Shown piece after piece: positions 39,176 to 48,646 of a stretch of DNA of 64,000 nt (position 1 is its first letter; each line of letters begins with the position of its first letter). Below the pieces are notes generated by a model. That model was given only the letters and a program-made list of their open reading frames with translations. It ran no database searches and was not told where the DNA came from. Made by a program: the position numbers and the translations under genes. This DNA is from Candidatus Sulfurimonas baltica (lineage in GTDB: Bacteria > Campylobacterota > Campylobacteria > Campylobacterales > Sulfurimonadaceae), in NCBI RefSeq assembly GCF_015265455.1, contig NZ_CP054492.1, positions 2,666,001-2,730,000 on the forward strand, given 5' to 3'.

Positions 39176-40428
39176 GATGTGATTTTATGCCACTTCATAG
39201 CGTATGCCAAAATGAAAGAGTAGCAGATTATCCCCATCAGATATGTTGATTGCATATCTCCGCTCACATGTGCTATTTTTCCAAAAACAAGAGGGAGGAT
39301 AGCTCCACCTGCAATTGCCATAATCAAAAGGGCACTCCCCTGAGCCGTATATTTTCCCAAGCCCTCAAGTGCAAGAGGCCAGATGGTAGGCCAGACCAGA
39401 GCGTTTGCAAAACCCAATAGCGCTACGAATGTTACCGTGTCCGGCAGAGTTCTAATACCGCTCCACCCCCACAAAAGCTCTGAAACCAAACTGCTATCTG
39501 CCGATGAATACACAACGCCAAAGAGAAATAAAATCCCCAACAGTGCTGAGCTGATTAGTGCTTTTTCCTGCGAAAGATATTTTGGTATAAACAAAACTCC
39601 AATAAGATATCCAAACACCATAAAAATCATAGTGAATGAAGTTAAAGAGGTGAAATTTTTCAAACCCAAGAACTGCCCGTATAACCCTATGGTATCCCCG
39701 GCTATAACCTCAATACCGACATAAAAGAAAAGTGCAGTTGCTCCCAAAACCACACGTGGAAACTGAAATATACTGCTCTTGTCTGAGTGTTCATCTTTTT
39801 CAAACTCAATCTCTGGAAGTGATGAGTATTTAACTAAAGCAATAAGCCCTGTCAAAACAGCCGCCATAATAATATATGGAATAATAAGACGTGAAGAGAG
39901 AGACTCTTTTGTTTCGTTGGAAAGATTCTCTAGTGAACCAATATCTGATAGTATAACAGCGGTAAAAAGAAGCGGTACAAGAACACCAGCACTTTTGTTT
40001 ATAAGTCCCATTATGCTTATTCTCATCGCAGCACTCTCTATAGGTCCTACCAAAACTATATATGGATTTGACGCCGTTTGCAGTATTGTAAGTCCTGTAC
40101 CGAGTATAAAAAGAGCAAGCAAAAACATTGCGAAACTTGCACTCTGAGCAGCAGGTATAAAAACAAGAGAGCCTACAACCATAACACCCAAACCTATCGC
40201 CATCCCATTTTTATAGCCGGTTTTATCAAGCATAAAGGACATAGGAAGAGCCATAACGGTATATGCGATATAAAAAGCAAAAGTAACAAAGAGTGCCTGA
40301 AACTCATTGAGGTCACAAATGACTTTTAAAAATGGGATAAGTGAACCGTTGAGCCAAGTAACAAAGCCAAAAATAAAAAATAAAACTCCTATAATTACCA
40401 TAGGTACAAGAGTAGACCTGTTATCCAT
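39160..40428 (-). CDS. MFS sugar permease (FucP/GluP type)
   Basis: Twelve-helix major-facilitator transporter, 422 residues. GFVTWLNGSLIPFLK at about residues 21-35 and LGTGLTILQTASNPYIVLVG at about 109-128 are the marks of the fucose/glucose/galactose-proton symporters. Its start overlaps the HAD gene by 8 bases and its end overlaps the mutarotase gene. A sugar importer next to a mutarotase and a phosphatase, facing wall-recycling genes, suggests uptake of a hexose or wall-derived sugar. Substrate unknown. Confidence 0.85.
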   Translation of the reverse strand: MDNRSTLVPMVIIGVLFFIFGFVTWLNGSLIPFLKVICDLNEFQALFVTFAFYIAYTVMALPMSFMLDKTGYKNGMAIGLGVMVVGSLVFIPAAQSASFAMFLLALFILGTGLTILQTASNPYIVLVGPIESAAMRISIMGLINKSAGVLVPLLFTAVILSDIGSLENLSNETKESLSSRLIIPYIIMAAVLTGLIALVKYSSLPEIEFEKDEHSDKSSIFQFPRVVLGATALFFYVGIEVIAGDTIGLYGQFLGLKNFTSLTSFTMIFMVFGYLIGVLFIPKYLSQEKALISSALLGILFLFGVVYSSADSSLVSELLWGWSGIRTLPDTVTFVALLGFANALVWPTIWPLALEGLGKYTAQGSALLIMAIAGGAILPLVFGKIAHVSGDMQSTYLMGIICYSFILAYAMKWHKITSWKMH

Positions 40429-41248
40429 TTTTAAGCCCTTTTAGATATTTTGCAACTGCGTCTTCGTCGTTTGTGTGGGGAAGCACTATGTCTGCCAACT
40501 TTTTAACGCCCTCTTGTGCATTTGCAACCGCCACGGAGACCCCCGCCAGTTCAAACATACCGACATCATTGAAGTTGTCCCCAAAAACAGTCAGTCGGCT
40601 TAGATCAAAACCTACGTATTCGCTAACACTTCTAATGCCGTGGGACTTGTCTGCATCTTTATGCAATATAGTCAAAAAATAGCACCCAACATAAGCTTCC
40701 GGCGCAAGAATATATTTTAAACTATTTCCGAATATTTTCTCTACATGTAGAGCCAATTTTCGCAACATTTTTTCCTCACCCATATAAACAATCTTAAAGT
40801 TCTCATCCATGGCACGTATATCTTTGCACTCAACCAAGTTGTCATCTTCTGAGTATCTACTCAGCACCTCTTTTTGGTGTTCATTTAAAATAACAGAGAA
40901 TAAAAATGCTTCATTAAGATTTTTATCCGCAAGTGCCAAAACAAAAGGGTAGATTCCAAATTTGCCACCCTCATCAATAATGGCATCTGCTACCTCTTTG
41001 TTTATAAACTTTGTCTCTATTATCTTCTTATCCATTGTGGCAATAAGAGCACCGTCAAGCAAAATCATAGGTGCATTGACATGTATGTTCTTTAAAAATT
41101 GTGCGGTTTTTTTGTATGTTCTGGCAGTTGCCACACTAATGATAGATTTCTCAGAGAAGCTATTCCAGACCTCTTTTGTAAAAGAACTCACAGAGAGGTC
41201 ATTTCGTAAAAATGTATGATCGAGATCTGTTATATAAATATTCTTCAT
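40421..41248 (-). CDS. HAD-superfamily IIB (Cof-type) phosphatase
   Basis: Start set at ATG 41248 (MKNIYITDLDHTFLRND), preceded by TTAGAGAAG; a frame reaching 41272 overlaps the antiporter gene. The 275-residue protein has the HAD nucleophile loop ITDLDHTFL (Asp8, Asp10) and the C-terminal metal loop FGDNFNDVGMFELAG. It is probably a sugar-phosphate phosphatase. By context it might remove phosphate from an imported hexose-phosphate or from MurNAc-6-phosphate, the one step missing from the recycling run at 30.5-35.8 kb. That is speculation: known MupP is a different HAD subgroup. Confidence 0.75.
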   Translation of the reverse strand: MKNIYITDLDHTFLRNDLSVSSFTKEVWNSFSEKSIISVATARTYKKTAQFLKNIHVNAPMILLDGALIATMDKKIIETKFINKEVADAIIDEGGKFGIYPFVLALADKNLNEAFLFSVILNEHQKEVLSRYSEDDNLVECKDIRAMDENFKIVYMGEEKMLRKLALHVEKIFGNSLKYILAPEAYVGCYFLTILHKDADKSHGIRSVSEYVGFDLSRLTVFGDNFNDVGMFELAGVSVAVANAQEGVKKLADIVLPHTNDEDAVAKYLKGLKNG

Positions 41249-41253
41249 CTTCT

Positions 41254-42873
41254 CTAATATTTCAACTTGCATGTTATCATTCTCTCTACCAGTATTCTGC
41301 CTATCTCCTCTTTGCTGTCAATAACAGATGTGATATCCAAATCTTTTAGATTATTTTTATCTCTTAGAGTTGCTACCTTAACTATTAAATTAATATTTTT
41401 AGTATGGGCAAGGATTGCCTCGCAGATTGCTCTTTTTTTATCCATATTATCGAGGGTTACTATCACTCCGGCCGAACTCTCTGCATGTATGGCCTCCAAA
41501 AGGGAGAGCTTTGACATATCACCCAGATATGCCTCTTTCCCTTCCGCCAAGGCCTCTTGAACATGTTTTGGGTTATTATCTATAATTACGTAAGGGGCGG
41601 CTATCTTGTCCAAAGACTTTGCTGCAAACTTACCTACAATACTGTATCCGCACAAAATAACATGGTTTTTCCTCGAAATAAAGTCGGAAGTATCTAAGCC
41701 CAAATATTCAAAATGGGTAATGCGACCTACGAGTTTATTAATTCTAGATATAAAAAATGGAGTTACAATCATAGAGAAAATCACAACCAAGATAAAAAGC
41801 GCTTCCAACTCTTTGTCCAACAGACCCCCCATACTTGCAACTGCAAATATTACAAAAGAGAACTCACCAACTTGAGACAAGGCCAAAGCAGTTTTAAGTG
41901 ATAATACATGTGAAGATGTAATGCGTAGCAAAAGGTACATAATAACAGCTTTTAAAACAAGCACCAGTGTAAAAATACCTATAATTATTCCTATGTTGTC
42001 TATAAAGTAGAGCACATCTATCTTCATACCAACGATGATAAAAAATGTACCTAAAAGAATATCTTTAAAAGGGGCAATGTCTGATTCAACCTTATGATGA
42101 TACTTCGTCTCTGCAATTACCATACCAGCAACAAAGGCACCAAGAGAGTAGGTGAAACCCATATATGATGCAAAAAGAGAAGCGGCAACCACAATAAATA
42201 AAACCGAACCCATAAAAAGCTCATCAACTTCACTTGAAGCAGAGAAGTGCAGTAGCCATGTAATAACTCTCTTACCCACAACAAACAAGAGGACCATAAC
42301 GATAACAGCACTTATAAAAGTATCTCTTAAAATCACTCCAACCGATTGGTCACCCTCACTCGTTAAAAAACTCAGAAAAATCAAAATAGGAATTACTGCA
42401 ATATCCTGAAAAATAAGTATCCCCGCTGCACGCTGACCATACGGGTTATGTATCTCTTTTGAACTTTTAAGGTAGCTCAAAACAACTGCCGTAGACGAGA
42501 GCGCAAAAGCCAAAGAGAGAATAATAGCCGACTTCGATTCAAGTGAAAAAATATAGTGGCTGACAGCATAAACAACTAAGGCAGTAAATATTACCTGCAT
42601 AGCACCATTGAAAAATATCTCGGTTTTCATACTGTTCATTTTGCGCAGAGATATCTCAAGCCCAATGGTAAACATCAAAAACACTATACCAAATTCACCA
42701 ATATACTCTAAAGTGTGCGAATTATTCATCTCTCTTAAGTCAAAAGCGTAGACCAAAATTGTGCCGGTTATGATATAGCCAATAATTTGTGAAACACCCA
42801 TTCGTTTCAAAAAGAGGTTTAAAACCGTTGAAACACCAAGAGCCATAACGATATAAAGAAGTGCAGAATCCAT
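41254..42873 (-). CDS. Monovalent cation:proton antiporter of the CPA2/KefB type
   Basis: Membrane antiporter for K+ or Na+, 539 residues: about twelve helices (residues 1-380) with LALSSTAVVLSYLKSSKEIH and GFTYSLGAFVAGMVIAETKYH, then a cytoplasmic TrkA-N nucleotide-binding domain opening with HVILCGYSIVGKFAAKSL at about residues 401-418. It is first in a minus-strand run with the HAD, MFS and mutarotase genes, with 5 bases to the HAD start. Ion specificity cannot be read. Confidence 0.87.
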   Translation of the reverse strand: MDSALLYIVMALGVSTVLNLFLKRMGVSQIIGYIITGTILVYAFDLREMNNSHTLEYIGEFGIVFLMFTIGLEISLRKMNSMKTEIFFNGAMQVIFTALVVYAVSHYIFSLESKSAIILSLAFALSSTAVVLSYLKSSKEIHNPYGQRAAGILIFQDIAVIPILIFLSFLTSEGDQSVGVILRDTFISAVIVMVLLFVVGKRVITWLLHFSASSEVDELFMGSVLFIVVAASLFASYMGFTYSLGAFVAGMVIAETKYHHKVESDIAPFKDILLGTFFIIVGMKIDVLYFIDNIGIIIGIFTLVLVLKAVIMYLLLRITSSHVLSLKTALALSQVGEFSFVIFAVASMGGLLDKELEALFILVVIFSMIVTPFFISRINKLVGRITHFEYLGLDTSDFISRKNHVILCGYSIVGKFAAKSLDKIAAPYVIIDNNPKHVQEALAEGKEAYLGDMSKLSLLEAIHAESSAGVIVTLDNMDKKRAICEAILAHTKNINLIVKVATLRDKNNLKDLDITSVIDSKEEIGRILVERMITCKLKY

Positions 42874-42950
42874 TAAAATCTTTCTAGAATAATTTTTTAT
42901 GTATTATATAGTATTAAAACATTTTTTTACATATATAGTAAAACACTTCC

Positions 42951-43469
42951 TGGAAATAACCTCCCGATACAACAACTAGAGTCTTTAAGATGTATGGCGC
43001 TTCTGCTGCTGGTGTTGCTGGTGTAACAATGGCTGTAACTGCTACAAACGCACAACCAACAGATGCAACTTTGGCTTGTCTTGGTTGCCATGATGGTATC
43101 AGTGCTATGAACAGCGTTATAAATGCTCCTGGTTCAGGTGCAGGAGGCTCTAATACGACTGGAATCCTCATAGGTGGTACATTACAACTTCCAAGGTCTA
43201 TGGGGAATTTGGATACAAACTCAATTGGCGGTCAGGGTCTTTTGACAGATGACCACCCTATGTCTATTGTATATACTCCAGGAAAAGCAAACTTAAAAGC
43301 TTTAAATTCTGGCCTTACTGATTTTGTCGGTGCTACCCAGATATCTGAGCTACTAAGAGGTGGGAAGGTTCATTGTGTTAGCTGCCATGACCCACACACA
43401 GCTAGGTCTAGGTATCTTAGAAACGAGAATACTAACAGTGCTCTTTGTCTTGGTTGCCATAACAAGTAA
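42951..43469 (+). pseudogene. C-terminal remnant of a multihaem cytochrome c
   Basis: An open frame from ATG 42990 gives 159 residues with three haem sites: CLGCH, CVSCH and CLGCH, with DDHPMSI and SCHDPHTARSRYLR as in doubled-CxxCH cytochromes. No signal peptide and no ribosome-binding site precede the ATG, which a periplasmic cytochrome needs. Upstream in the same frame, past a TAA at 42957, codons for PPDTTTRVFK continue the protein-like sequence, and TGG-AAA stands before the stop where related proteins have an LWN-type segment. I read this as a truncated, decaying gene whose N-terminal part was lost up to the antiporter gene. A GTG/ATG-started small cytoplasmic product is the less likely option. 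Confidence 0.6.
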
Positions 43470-43491
43470 CACCAAAAAATATAACCACACT

Positions 43492-43523
43492 ATTCACAAA
43501 GTTTTAAAGAAAACTTTGTGAAT
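43492..43523. terminator. Strong hairpin between cytochrome remnant and pyrG
   Basis: Perfect 14-bp inverted repeat ATTCACAAAGTTTT-AAAG-AAAACTTTGTGAAT. TCTCCTTTAT follows on the plus strand, so the U-run is poor, but the stem is the longest perfect one seen in the window. Confidence 0.6.
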
Positions 43524-43562
43524 CTCCTTTATAAACTACATAGATTTTAAGAGATTTTATAA

Positions 43563-43568
43563 TATAAT
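43563..43568 (+). promoter_or_regulatory. -10 box for pyrG
   Basis: TAATATAATTCGCG with TATAAT 33 bases before the pyrG ATG, preceded by T-rich sequence. Confidence 0.5.
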
Positions 43569-43601
43569 TCGCGATTATTAAAATACTTTTTGGAGTTTCG
43601 C

Positions 43602-45230
43602 ATGACTAAATACATTTTTGTTACCGGTGGGGTTTTAAGCTCTCTTGGAAAAGGGATTACAGCTGCTAGTGTTGGTACTTTACTTAAACACTCTGGTAAA
43701 AAAGTGGGCATGCTAAAGATAGATCCATATATCAATGTTGACCCTGGAACTATGTCTCCGTTAGAACATGGTGAGGTTTTTGTAACTAAAGACGGTGCAG
43801 AAACTGACCTTGACATTGGAAACTACGAGAGATTTCTTGACTCCTCTTATCTCAAATCAAGTAACTTCACTACCGGACAAGTTTATCTAAGCGTTATTGA
43901 GCGCGAACGTGCCGGCGGCTACCTTGGTCAAACTATTCAAGTTATCCCACATATTGTTGGTGAAATTGTAAAACGGATTAAGCTTGCAGGCGAAGGTCAC
44001 GATATTCTTGTTGTTGAACTCGGCGGAACAGTTGGTGACATTGAGGGACTCCCTTTTATGGAAGCTATTCGTCAAATGAAGCATGATGATGAAGTTGCTG
44101 GCACATATTTTATACATGTAACACTTATCCCTTTTATAAAAGCTGCAGGTGAGTTGAAATCTAAGCCTACTCAACACTCAGTTCAGGAACTTCGCCGTAT
44201 CGGTATCACTCCGCAAATGATTATTGCTAGAAGTGAAAATGCTCTTCCTAAAACTTTCAAGAAAAAACTCGCAATGAGCTGTGATGTCCATCCTGACTGT
44301 GTTATTGAAGCACTAGACGCTGCAACTATTTATGATATTCCTGTTACATTTTTAAGACAACACATCTTAAAGCCAATTGCAAAAGAGCTCGATCTTGGTG
44401 AATTAGACCCTGACATGGAGGAGTGGGATTCCCTGGTTAAGAAAATTGTTCAGCCAAAAAACAGAGTTGTTGTCGGTTTTGTCGGAAAATATCTTGAACT
44501 CAAAGAGGCCTACAAATCTTTAACAGAATCACTTATCCACTCTGGAGCCCACTTAGATACTCGTGTCGAAATATGCTGGGTTGACAGCGAAGAGGTTGAA
44601 GAGAGAGGTGCTGAAGCTCTTCTTGGAGACTGCGATTCAGTTTTAGTTGCTGGTGGTTTTGGAAATCGTGGTGTTGAGGGTAAAATTTTAGCAATCGAGT
44701 ATGCTCGTGTTAACAAAGTCCCATATCTTGGTATCTGTCTTGGTATGCAGCTCACACTTGTTGAGTACGCTAGAAATGTTCTTGGCCTAGAGGGTGCAAA
44801 CTCTATAGAGTTTGATGAAAACACACCGCACCCAATGGTTTATCTAATTGACAACTTTTTAGACCAGAGCGGTGGCATGCAACTGAGAACTCACACATCA
44901 CCAATGGGTGGCACTCTAAGGCTTGGAGAATATCCGTGCGATACAAAAGAGGGTTCAATCATTAGAGAAGCTTACAATGGTGCAAAAACTATTCATGAGA
45001 GACATCGTCATCGCTATGAAGCAAACCCAGCATACCGTGCGCAGTTAGAAAAAGCTGGAATGATAGTTACGGGTGAATCTAATGGATTAATTGAAACAGT
45101 TGAAATAGAGGGTCATCCTTGGTTCCTAGGTGTTCAGTTTCATCCTGAGTTTACTTCAAGACTTCAAACTCCAAATCCATCTATCTTGGCATTTGTTCAA
45201 GCCTCTTTAAATATTTCACAAAATATATGA
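43602..45230 (+). CDS. pyrG: CTP synthase
   Basis: Makes CTP from UTP with glutamine as nitrogen donor. Start at ATG 43602 ([20 protein letters not shown]), which follows TTTTGGAG; an in-frame TTG at 43590 is inside that ribosome-binding site. The synthetase domain (about residues 1-270) holds the P-loop [10 protein letters not shown]. The glutaminase domain (about 290-540) has the nucleophile in [10 protein letters not shown] and the His/Glu in [10 protein letters not shown]. The length is 542 residues, standard. Confidence 0.96.
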   Translation: MTKYIFVTGGVLSSLGKGITAASVGTLLKHSGKKVGMLKIDPYINVDPGTMSPLEHGEVFVTKDGAETDLDIGNYERFLDSSYLKSSNFTTGQVYLSVIERERAGGYLGQTIQVIPHIVGEIVKRIKLAGEGHDILVVELGGTVGDIEGLPFMEAIRQMKHDDEVAGTYFIHVTLIPFIKAAGELKSKPTQHSVQELRRIGITPQMIIARSENALPKTFKKKLAMSCDVHPDCVIEALDAATIYDIPVTFLRQHILKPIAKELDLGELDPDMEEWDSLVKKIVQPKNRVVVGFVGKYLELKEAYKSLTESLIHSGAHLDTRVEICWVDSEEVEERGAEALLGDCDSVLVAGGFGNRGVEGKILAIEYARVNKVPYLGICLGMQLTLVEYARNVLGLEGANSIEFDENTPHPMVYLIDNFLDQSGGMQLRTHTSPMGGTLRLGEYPCDTKEGSIIREAYNGAKTIHERHRHRYEANPAYRAQLEKAGMIVTGESNGLIETVEIEGHPWFLGVQFHPEFTSRLQTPNPSILAFVQASLNISQNI

Positions 45231-45293
45231 TTTCTTTGTATAAAATTGGCACATTTTTTTGTGCCAAAAGATACTAAATAAAAGATTTTATAT

Positions 45294-46901
45294 ATGTCAA
45301 AATTTGATAATATTCCTCTTCTAGACAAATCTGCTCTTTTTGAATTACTTACGCAAAGATTTGACAAAGAAGAAAAAAAGCTCTCTCAAATAGCAAGTCC
45401 CTCTCTACTTCAAGATGCTCCAAAAGCTGCTAAAAAAATAGCCGATACAATAAGAGAAAAGAAAAAAATAACTCTTGTAGGCGATTACGACGTTGATGGA
45501 GTAAGCTCTACAGCGATAATGGTAGATTTTTTCAGACAAATTCCTTATCCTCTTGAGGCAATCATTCCCAATCGTTTCAGTGACGGCTACGGTGTGAGTC
45601 CGACAGTGTTGGAGAGAATAGAGAGTGACCTGGTTATTACCGTTGACAACGGAATAAGTGCTATAGAAGCAGCAAATATTTGTGCACAAAGAGGGATAGA
45701 GCTTATAATAACCGACCATCATACACCCTCAGAAATTCTGCCTGAAGCTTATGCAATAGTAAATCCGAAACTCCCTACATGTAAATACCCTTTTAAAGAA
45801 ATTTGCGGCGCACAGGTTGCCTGGCTACTGCTTGGACTTGTAAAAAAAGAGTTAAATCTAAAAATTGATATGAAACAGTTTTTAGATATATTATCCATTG
45901 CTATTGTTGCTGATGTAATGCCTCTAATAGATATCAATCGTATGCTTGTTAAAGAGGGTTTAAGGGTCTTAATGAGCTCAAGCAGACCAGCCTCTATAAT
46001 TATAAGAGATTTTTTAAACAAGTCAATAATCACCTCTGAGGATATCGGATTTCAAATAGCTCCACGAATAAATGCGGCCGGAAGGCTAGAAGATGCAAGT
46101 ATAGCTCTTGAGTTCTTCACAGCGACTAATACTAACACAGCCTACAAACAATTTGAAAAACTAAATTCTCTTAATGAACTTAGGCGTGAAACAGAGGCTC
46201 AAACAACCAAAGAAGCATTGGTTCAAGGGAACTGTTCGGATAATGTAATAGTTGTTGCAGGGGAAAATTGGCACGAGGGTGTTGTTGGGATTGTTGCATC
46301 ACGCTTAGTAGATCACTTTCTTAAACCCGCAATTGTACTAAGTTGTGAAAATGGAGTTGCCAAAGGGAGTGCAAGAAGCGTAGGAGATGTGAGTATTTAC
46401 GAACTTATAAAGGCTAATGAGTGCTATTTGACAAAATTTGGCGGACATAAGATGGCAGCCGGTCTTGGGCTTGATGTTAATAATATAGATAGGTTCAGGA
46501 GTGCAATCAACGAGAGTGCCTCCAAAATAGACCCGAATGATTTCATTCCATTAGACGATTTAGTTGGAATAATGCCAAGCAGTGAGATTGATTTAGAGCT
46601 TTTGGGTCTATTAGATAATTTTGAACCTTATGGTGAGGCAAACTCCCGCCCTACTTTTTTAATAAAAGATAGTGAAATAGTAGAGATAAAACTTTTTGGA
46701 AAAGACAAGTCTCACTCTAAAATAAGCGTTAGACAATTTTCACATGAAAGAGAAACAATAGAGTTGATTCTATTCAAAAAAATATTCAAAATGCCTGACA
46801 ATAAAAAGCTTACATGTAGCTACAGAGTGACTAAAAATGAGTTCAACAGTAGAATATCAGCTCAACTTATTATAAATAAAATCTATGATTATCAATTATA
46901 A
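45294..46901 (+). CDS. recJ: Single-stranded-DNA exonuclease RecJ
   Basis: 5'-3' exonuclease of DNA repair in the DHH phosphoesterase family. Catalytic motifs in order: VGDYDVDGVSST at about residues 62-73, VDNGIS at about 117-122, ITDHHTPSE (DHH) at about 139-147 and IVADVMPL. The DHHA1 motif FGGHKMAAGLGL is at about 383-394. The 535 residues make it a compact RecJ. It lies 63 bases after pyrG with a weak ribosome-binding site. Confidence 0.93.
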   Translation: MSKFDNIPLLDKSALFELLTQRFDKEEKKLSQIASPSLLQDAPKAAKKIADTIREKKKITLVGDYDVDGVSSTAIMVDFFRQIPYPLEAIIPNRFSDGYGVSPTVLERIESDLVITVDNGISAIEAANICAQRGIELIITDHHTPSEILPEAYAIVNPKLPTCKYPFKEICGAQVAWLLLGLVKKELNLKIDMKQFLDILSIAIVADVMPLIDINRMLVKEGLRVLMSSSRPASIIIRDFLNKSIITSEDIGFQIAPRINAAGRLEDASIALEFFTATNTNTAYKQFEKLNSLNELRRETEAQTTKEALVQGNCSDNVIVVAGENWHEGVVGIVASRLVDHFLKPAIVLSCENGVAKGSARSVGDVSIYELIKANECYLTKFGGHKMAAGLGLDVNNIDRFRSAINESASKIDPNDFIPLDDLVGIMPSSEIDLELLGLLDNFEPYGEANSRPTFLIKDSEIVEIKLFGKDKSHSKISVRQFSHERETIELILFKKIFKMPDNKKLTCSYRVTKNEFNSRISAQLIINKIYDYQL

Positions 46902-47028
46902 AATAGTGATAAAAATTGCTACAAATTACCTAATATGCTCTAAATCATAAAGAAAACCTTAAAATTTAAAACTATCTTAAGGCTCAAGAATGTAGAATTG
47001 GTGACTTTATCAAAAAAAAGGGAAAAAC

Positions 47029-48525
47029 ATGAACAAAAACCAGATTTTAGAAGAAATTTTAAACGAAGTAGACAAACACCCAGAGATTATGTCTCGTCGT
47101 GATGCTTTAAAGTATTTAACAATATCTCCATTAGCTGCGTCAGTTTTAGCTAGTGCGACAGTAGGTACTACTGCAGCTGTTGCATCAGCAGATGTAAGCG
47201 GTAAGATAGTTATAGTTGGTGGTGGTTTAGCTGGTATGAGTACAGCTGCTCGTCTTAACAACTCAATCAGCAATGCAGATATTACTGTTATTGAGCCAGA
47301 TCCATTGTCTGTTTCTTACCAGCCTGGTCAAACTCTAGTTGGTGGTGGTGTTTGGGAAATTTCTGATATTCAATATAAAAGAGATGATTATGTACCAAGT
47401 GGTGTTAAGCTAATTAAAGGTAGTGTTACTGCTTTTGACCCAGACAACAATAAAGTAACTGTTGATGGTAATCAGGAAGTTTCTTACGATCAATTGGTTG
47501 TAGCAACTGGTGTAGTACTTAACTATGCTGCTATTAAAGGTCTTGATGGTGTAATCACTTCATCTGGTAAAAACAATGCAGCTACAAAACAAACAATTAC
47601 TAGAGATGGTCTTCACTCAATCTATTTCCAAGATGGTGCAGAAGCTACTTGGAAAGGTATTCAAGAGTTAATTGAAAAAGCTAAAAATCATACTGGAAGT
47701 GAAAAATTACAAGCTATATTTACTCACCCAAACACGCCTCTAAAGTGTGGTGGAGCTCCTAAAAAAATCATGTATCTAACACATGCTCGCTTAGTAGATG
47801 CTGGTGTACGTGACAAAGTTGAACTTACTTTCTATCCAAATGGTGGTGGTATGTTTGGTATCAAAGATTACCATACTGCAATCGTTAAGCAATTTGAAGA
47901 GAGAGGTTTCAAATGGAACTATAAGCATAACTTAATTGCAGTAGACACAGCAACTAAAACAGCAACATTCGACAAATGGGCAATGGTTAAACAAGAAGTT
48001 GAAGATGATATGGGCGATAAAGTTATGAAAGAGGTAAGAGTTAGCGAGCCAGTTGAAGTTAAATATGACTTTATGCATGTATCTCCTCCTCAAAAAGCTC
48101 CAGATGTAGTTGGTAAGTCTAAACTAGGTTCAGCAAAAAGCTGGGTAACAGTTGATAAAGAGACTCTACAAAGCTCTTTCTACCCTAATGTTTGGTCACT
48201 AGGTGATTGTGCTGGTGTTCCAATGGGTAAAACTGGTGGTTCTGCTCGTAAACAATACAAAGTTGTTGTTGACAATATGATTTCAGTTATGGGTGGTAAA
48301 GCACCTACTGCTAAGTATGATGGTTATACAGTTTGTCCACTTATTACAGGTCTAGGTACAGTTATGCTTGCTGAGTTTAACTGGGCTTCTAAAAAGCCAG
48401 GAAGTGGTGTAAATGCTGCATCATTCCCATTAGACCCAACTAAAGAGAGATGGATCATGTGGTTATTAAAAGTTTATCTTCTAAAACCAATGACTATCCA
48501 TGGTATGCTTTCAGGTAAAGCGTAA
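47029..48525 (+). CDS. sqr: Sulfide:quinone oxidoreductase, type II, with Tat signal
   Basis: FAD enzyme that oxidises sulfide and reduces the membrane quinone. The 498-residue protein has a long N-region and then SRRDALKYL (about residues 22-30) and a hydrophobic stretch, a Tat signal. FAD-binding KIVIVGGGLAGMST follows at about residues 59-72. LKCGGAPKKIMYLTHARL at about 238-255 matches the type II (eukaryotic SQOR-like) cysteine region with KCAGAPQK. A second FAD motif, VWSLGDCAGVP, and YTVCPLITG are also present. The hydrophobic C-terminal helices would dock on the outer face of the inner membrane. GGGAAAAAC is a ribosome-binding site. Confidence 0.85.
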   Translation: MNKNQILEEILNEVDKHPEIMSRRDALKYLTISPLAASVLASATVGTTAAVASADVSGKIVIVGGGLAGMSTAARLNNSISNADITVIEPDPLSVSYQPGQTLVGGGVWEISDIQYKRDDYVPSGVKLIKGSVTAFDPDNNKVTVDGNQEVSYDQLVVATGVVLNYAAIKGLDGVITSSGKNNAATKQTITRDGLHSIYFQDGAEATWKGIQELIEKAKNHTGSEKLQAIFTHPNTPLKCGGAPKKIMYLTHARLVDAGVRDKVELTFYPNGGGMFGIKDYHTAIVKQFEERGFKWNYKHNLIAVDTATKTATFDKWAMVKQEVEDDMGDKVMKEVRVSEPVEVKYDFMHVSPPQKAPDVVGKSKLGSAKSWVTVDKETLQSSFYPNVWSLGDCAGVPMGKTGGSARKQYKVVVDNMISVMGGKAPTAKYDGYTVCPLITGLGTVMLAEFNWASKKPGSGVNAASFPLDPTKERWIMWLLKVYLLKPMTIHGMLSGKA

Positions 48526-48538
48526 CTATCTTCCCCTT

Positions 48539-48559
48539 TTTCCCTCTTCTTGAGGGAAA
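48539..48559 (+). terminator. Hairpin after sqr
   Basis: Perfect 8-bp inverted repeat TTTCCCTC-N5-GAGGGAAA 13 bases after the sqr stop; ATTTTTTG lies further downstream. Confidence 0.55.
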
Positions 48560-48608
48560 TACTATCCCATTTTTTGTAATCTTAAGTTTAAAAAAGTATA
48601 ATATTTTT

Positions 48609-48626
48609 TGTGATAATTTTATCAAA
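48609..48626. promoter_or_regulatory. Operator-like palindrome, site C (TGTGATA-N4-TATCAAA)
   Basis: It has the same arms and 4-base spacer as sites A and B with one mismatch, 20 bases before the ATG of the secreted metallohydrolase. Confidence 0.55.
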
Positions 48627-48646
48627 AAAATACAATAGGAGAAATA

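Noticed and set aside
46997-47014. Possible fifth TGTGATA-type site before sqr
   Set aside because: GGTGACTTTATCAAA has a half-site only and the spacing between halves is three bases short.
47185-48525. sqr without its N-terminal 50 residues as a cytoplasmic enzyme
   Set aside because: The frame with SRRDALK plus hydrophobic stretch has the ribosome-binding site at ATG 47029, so the exported form is favoured.
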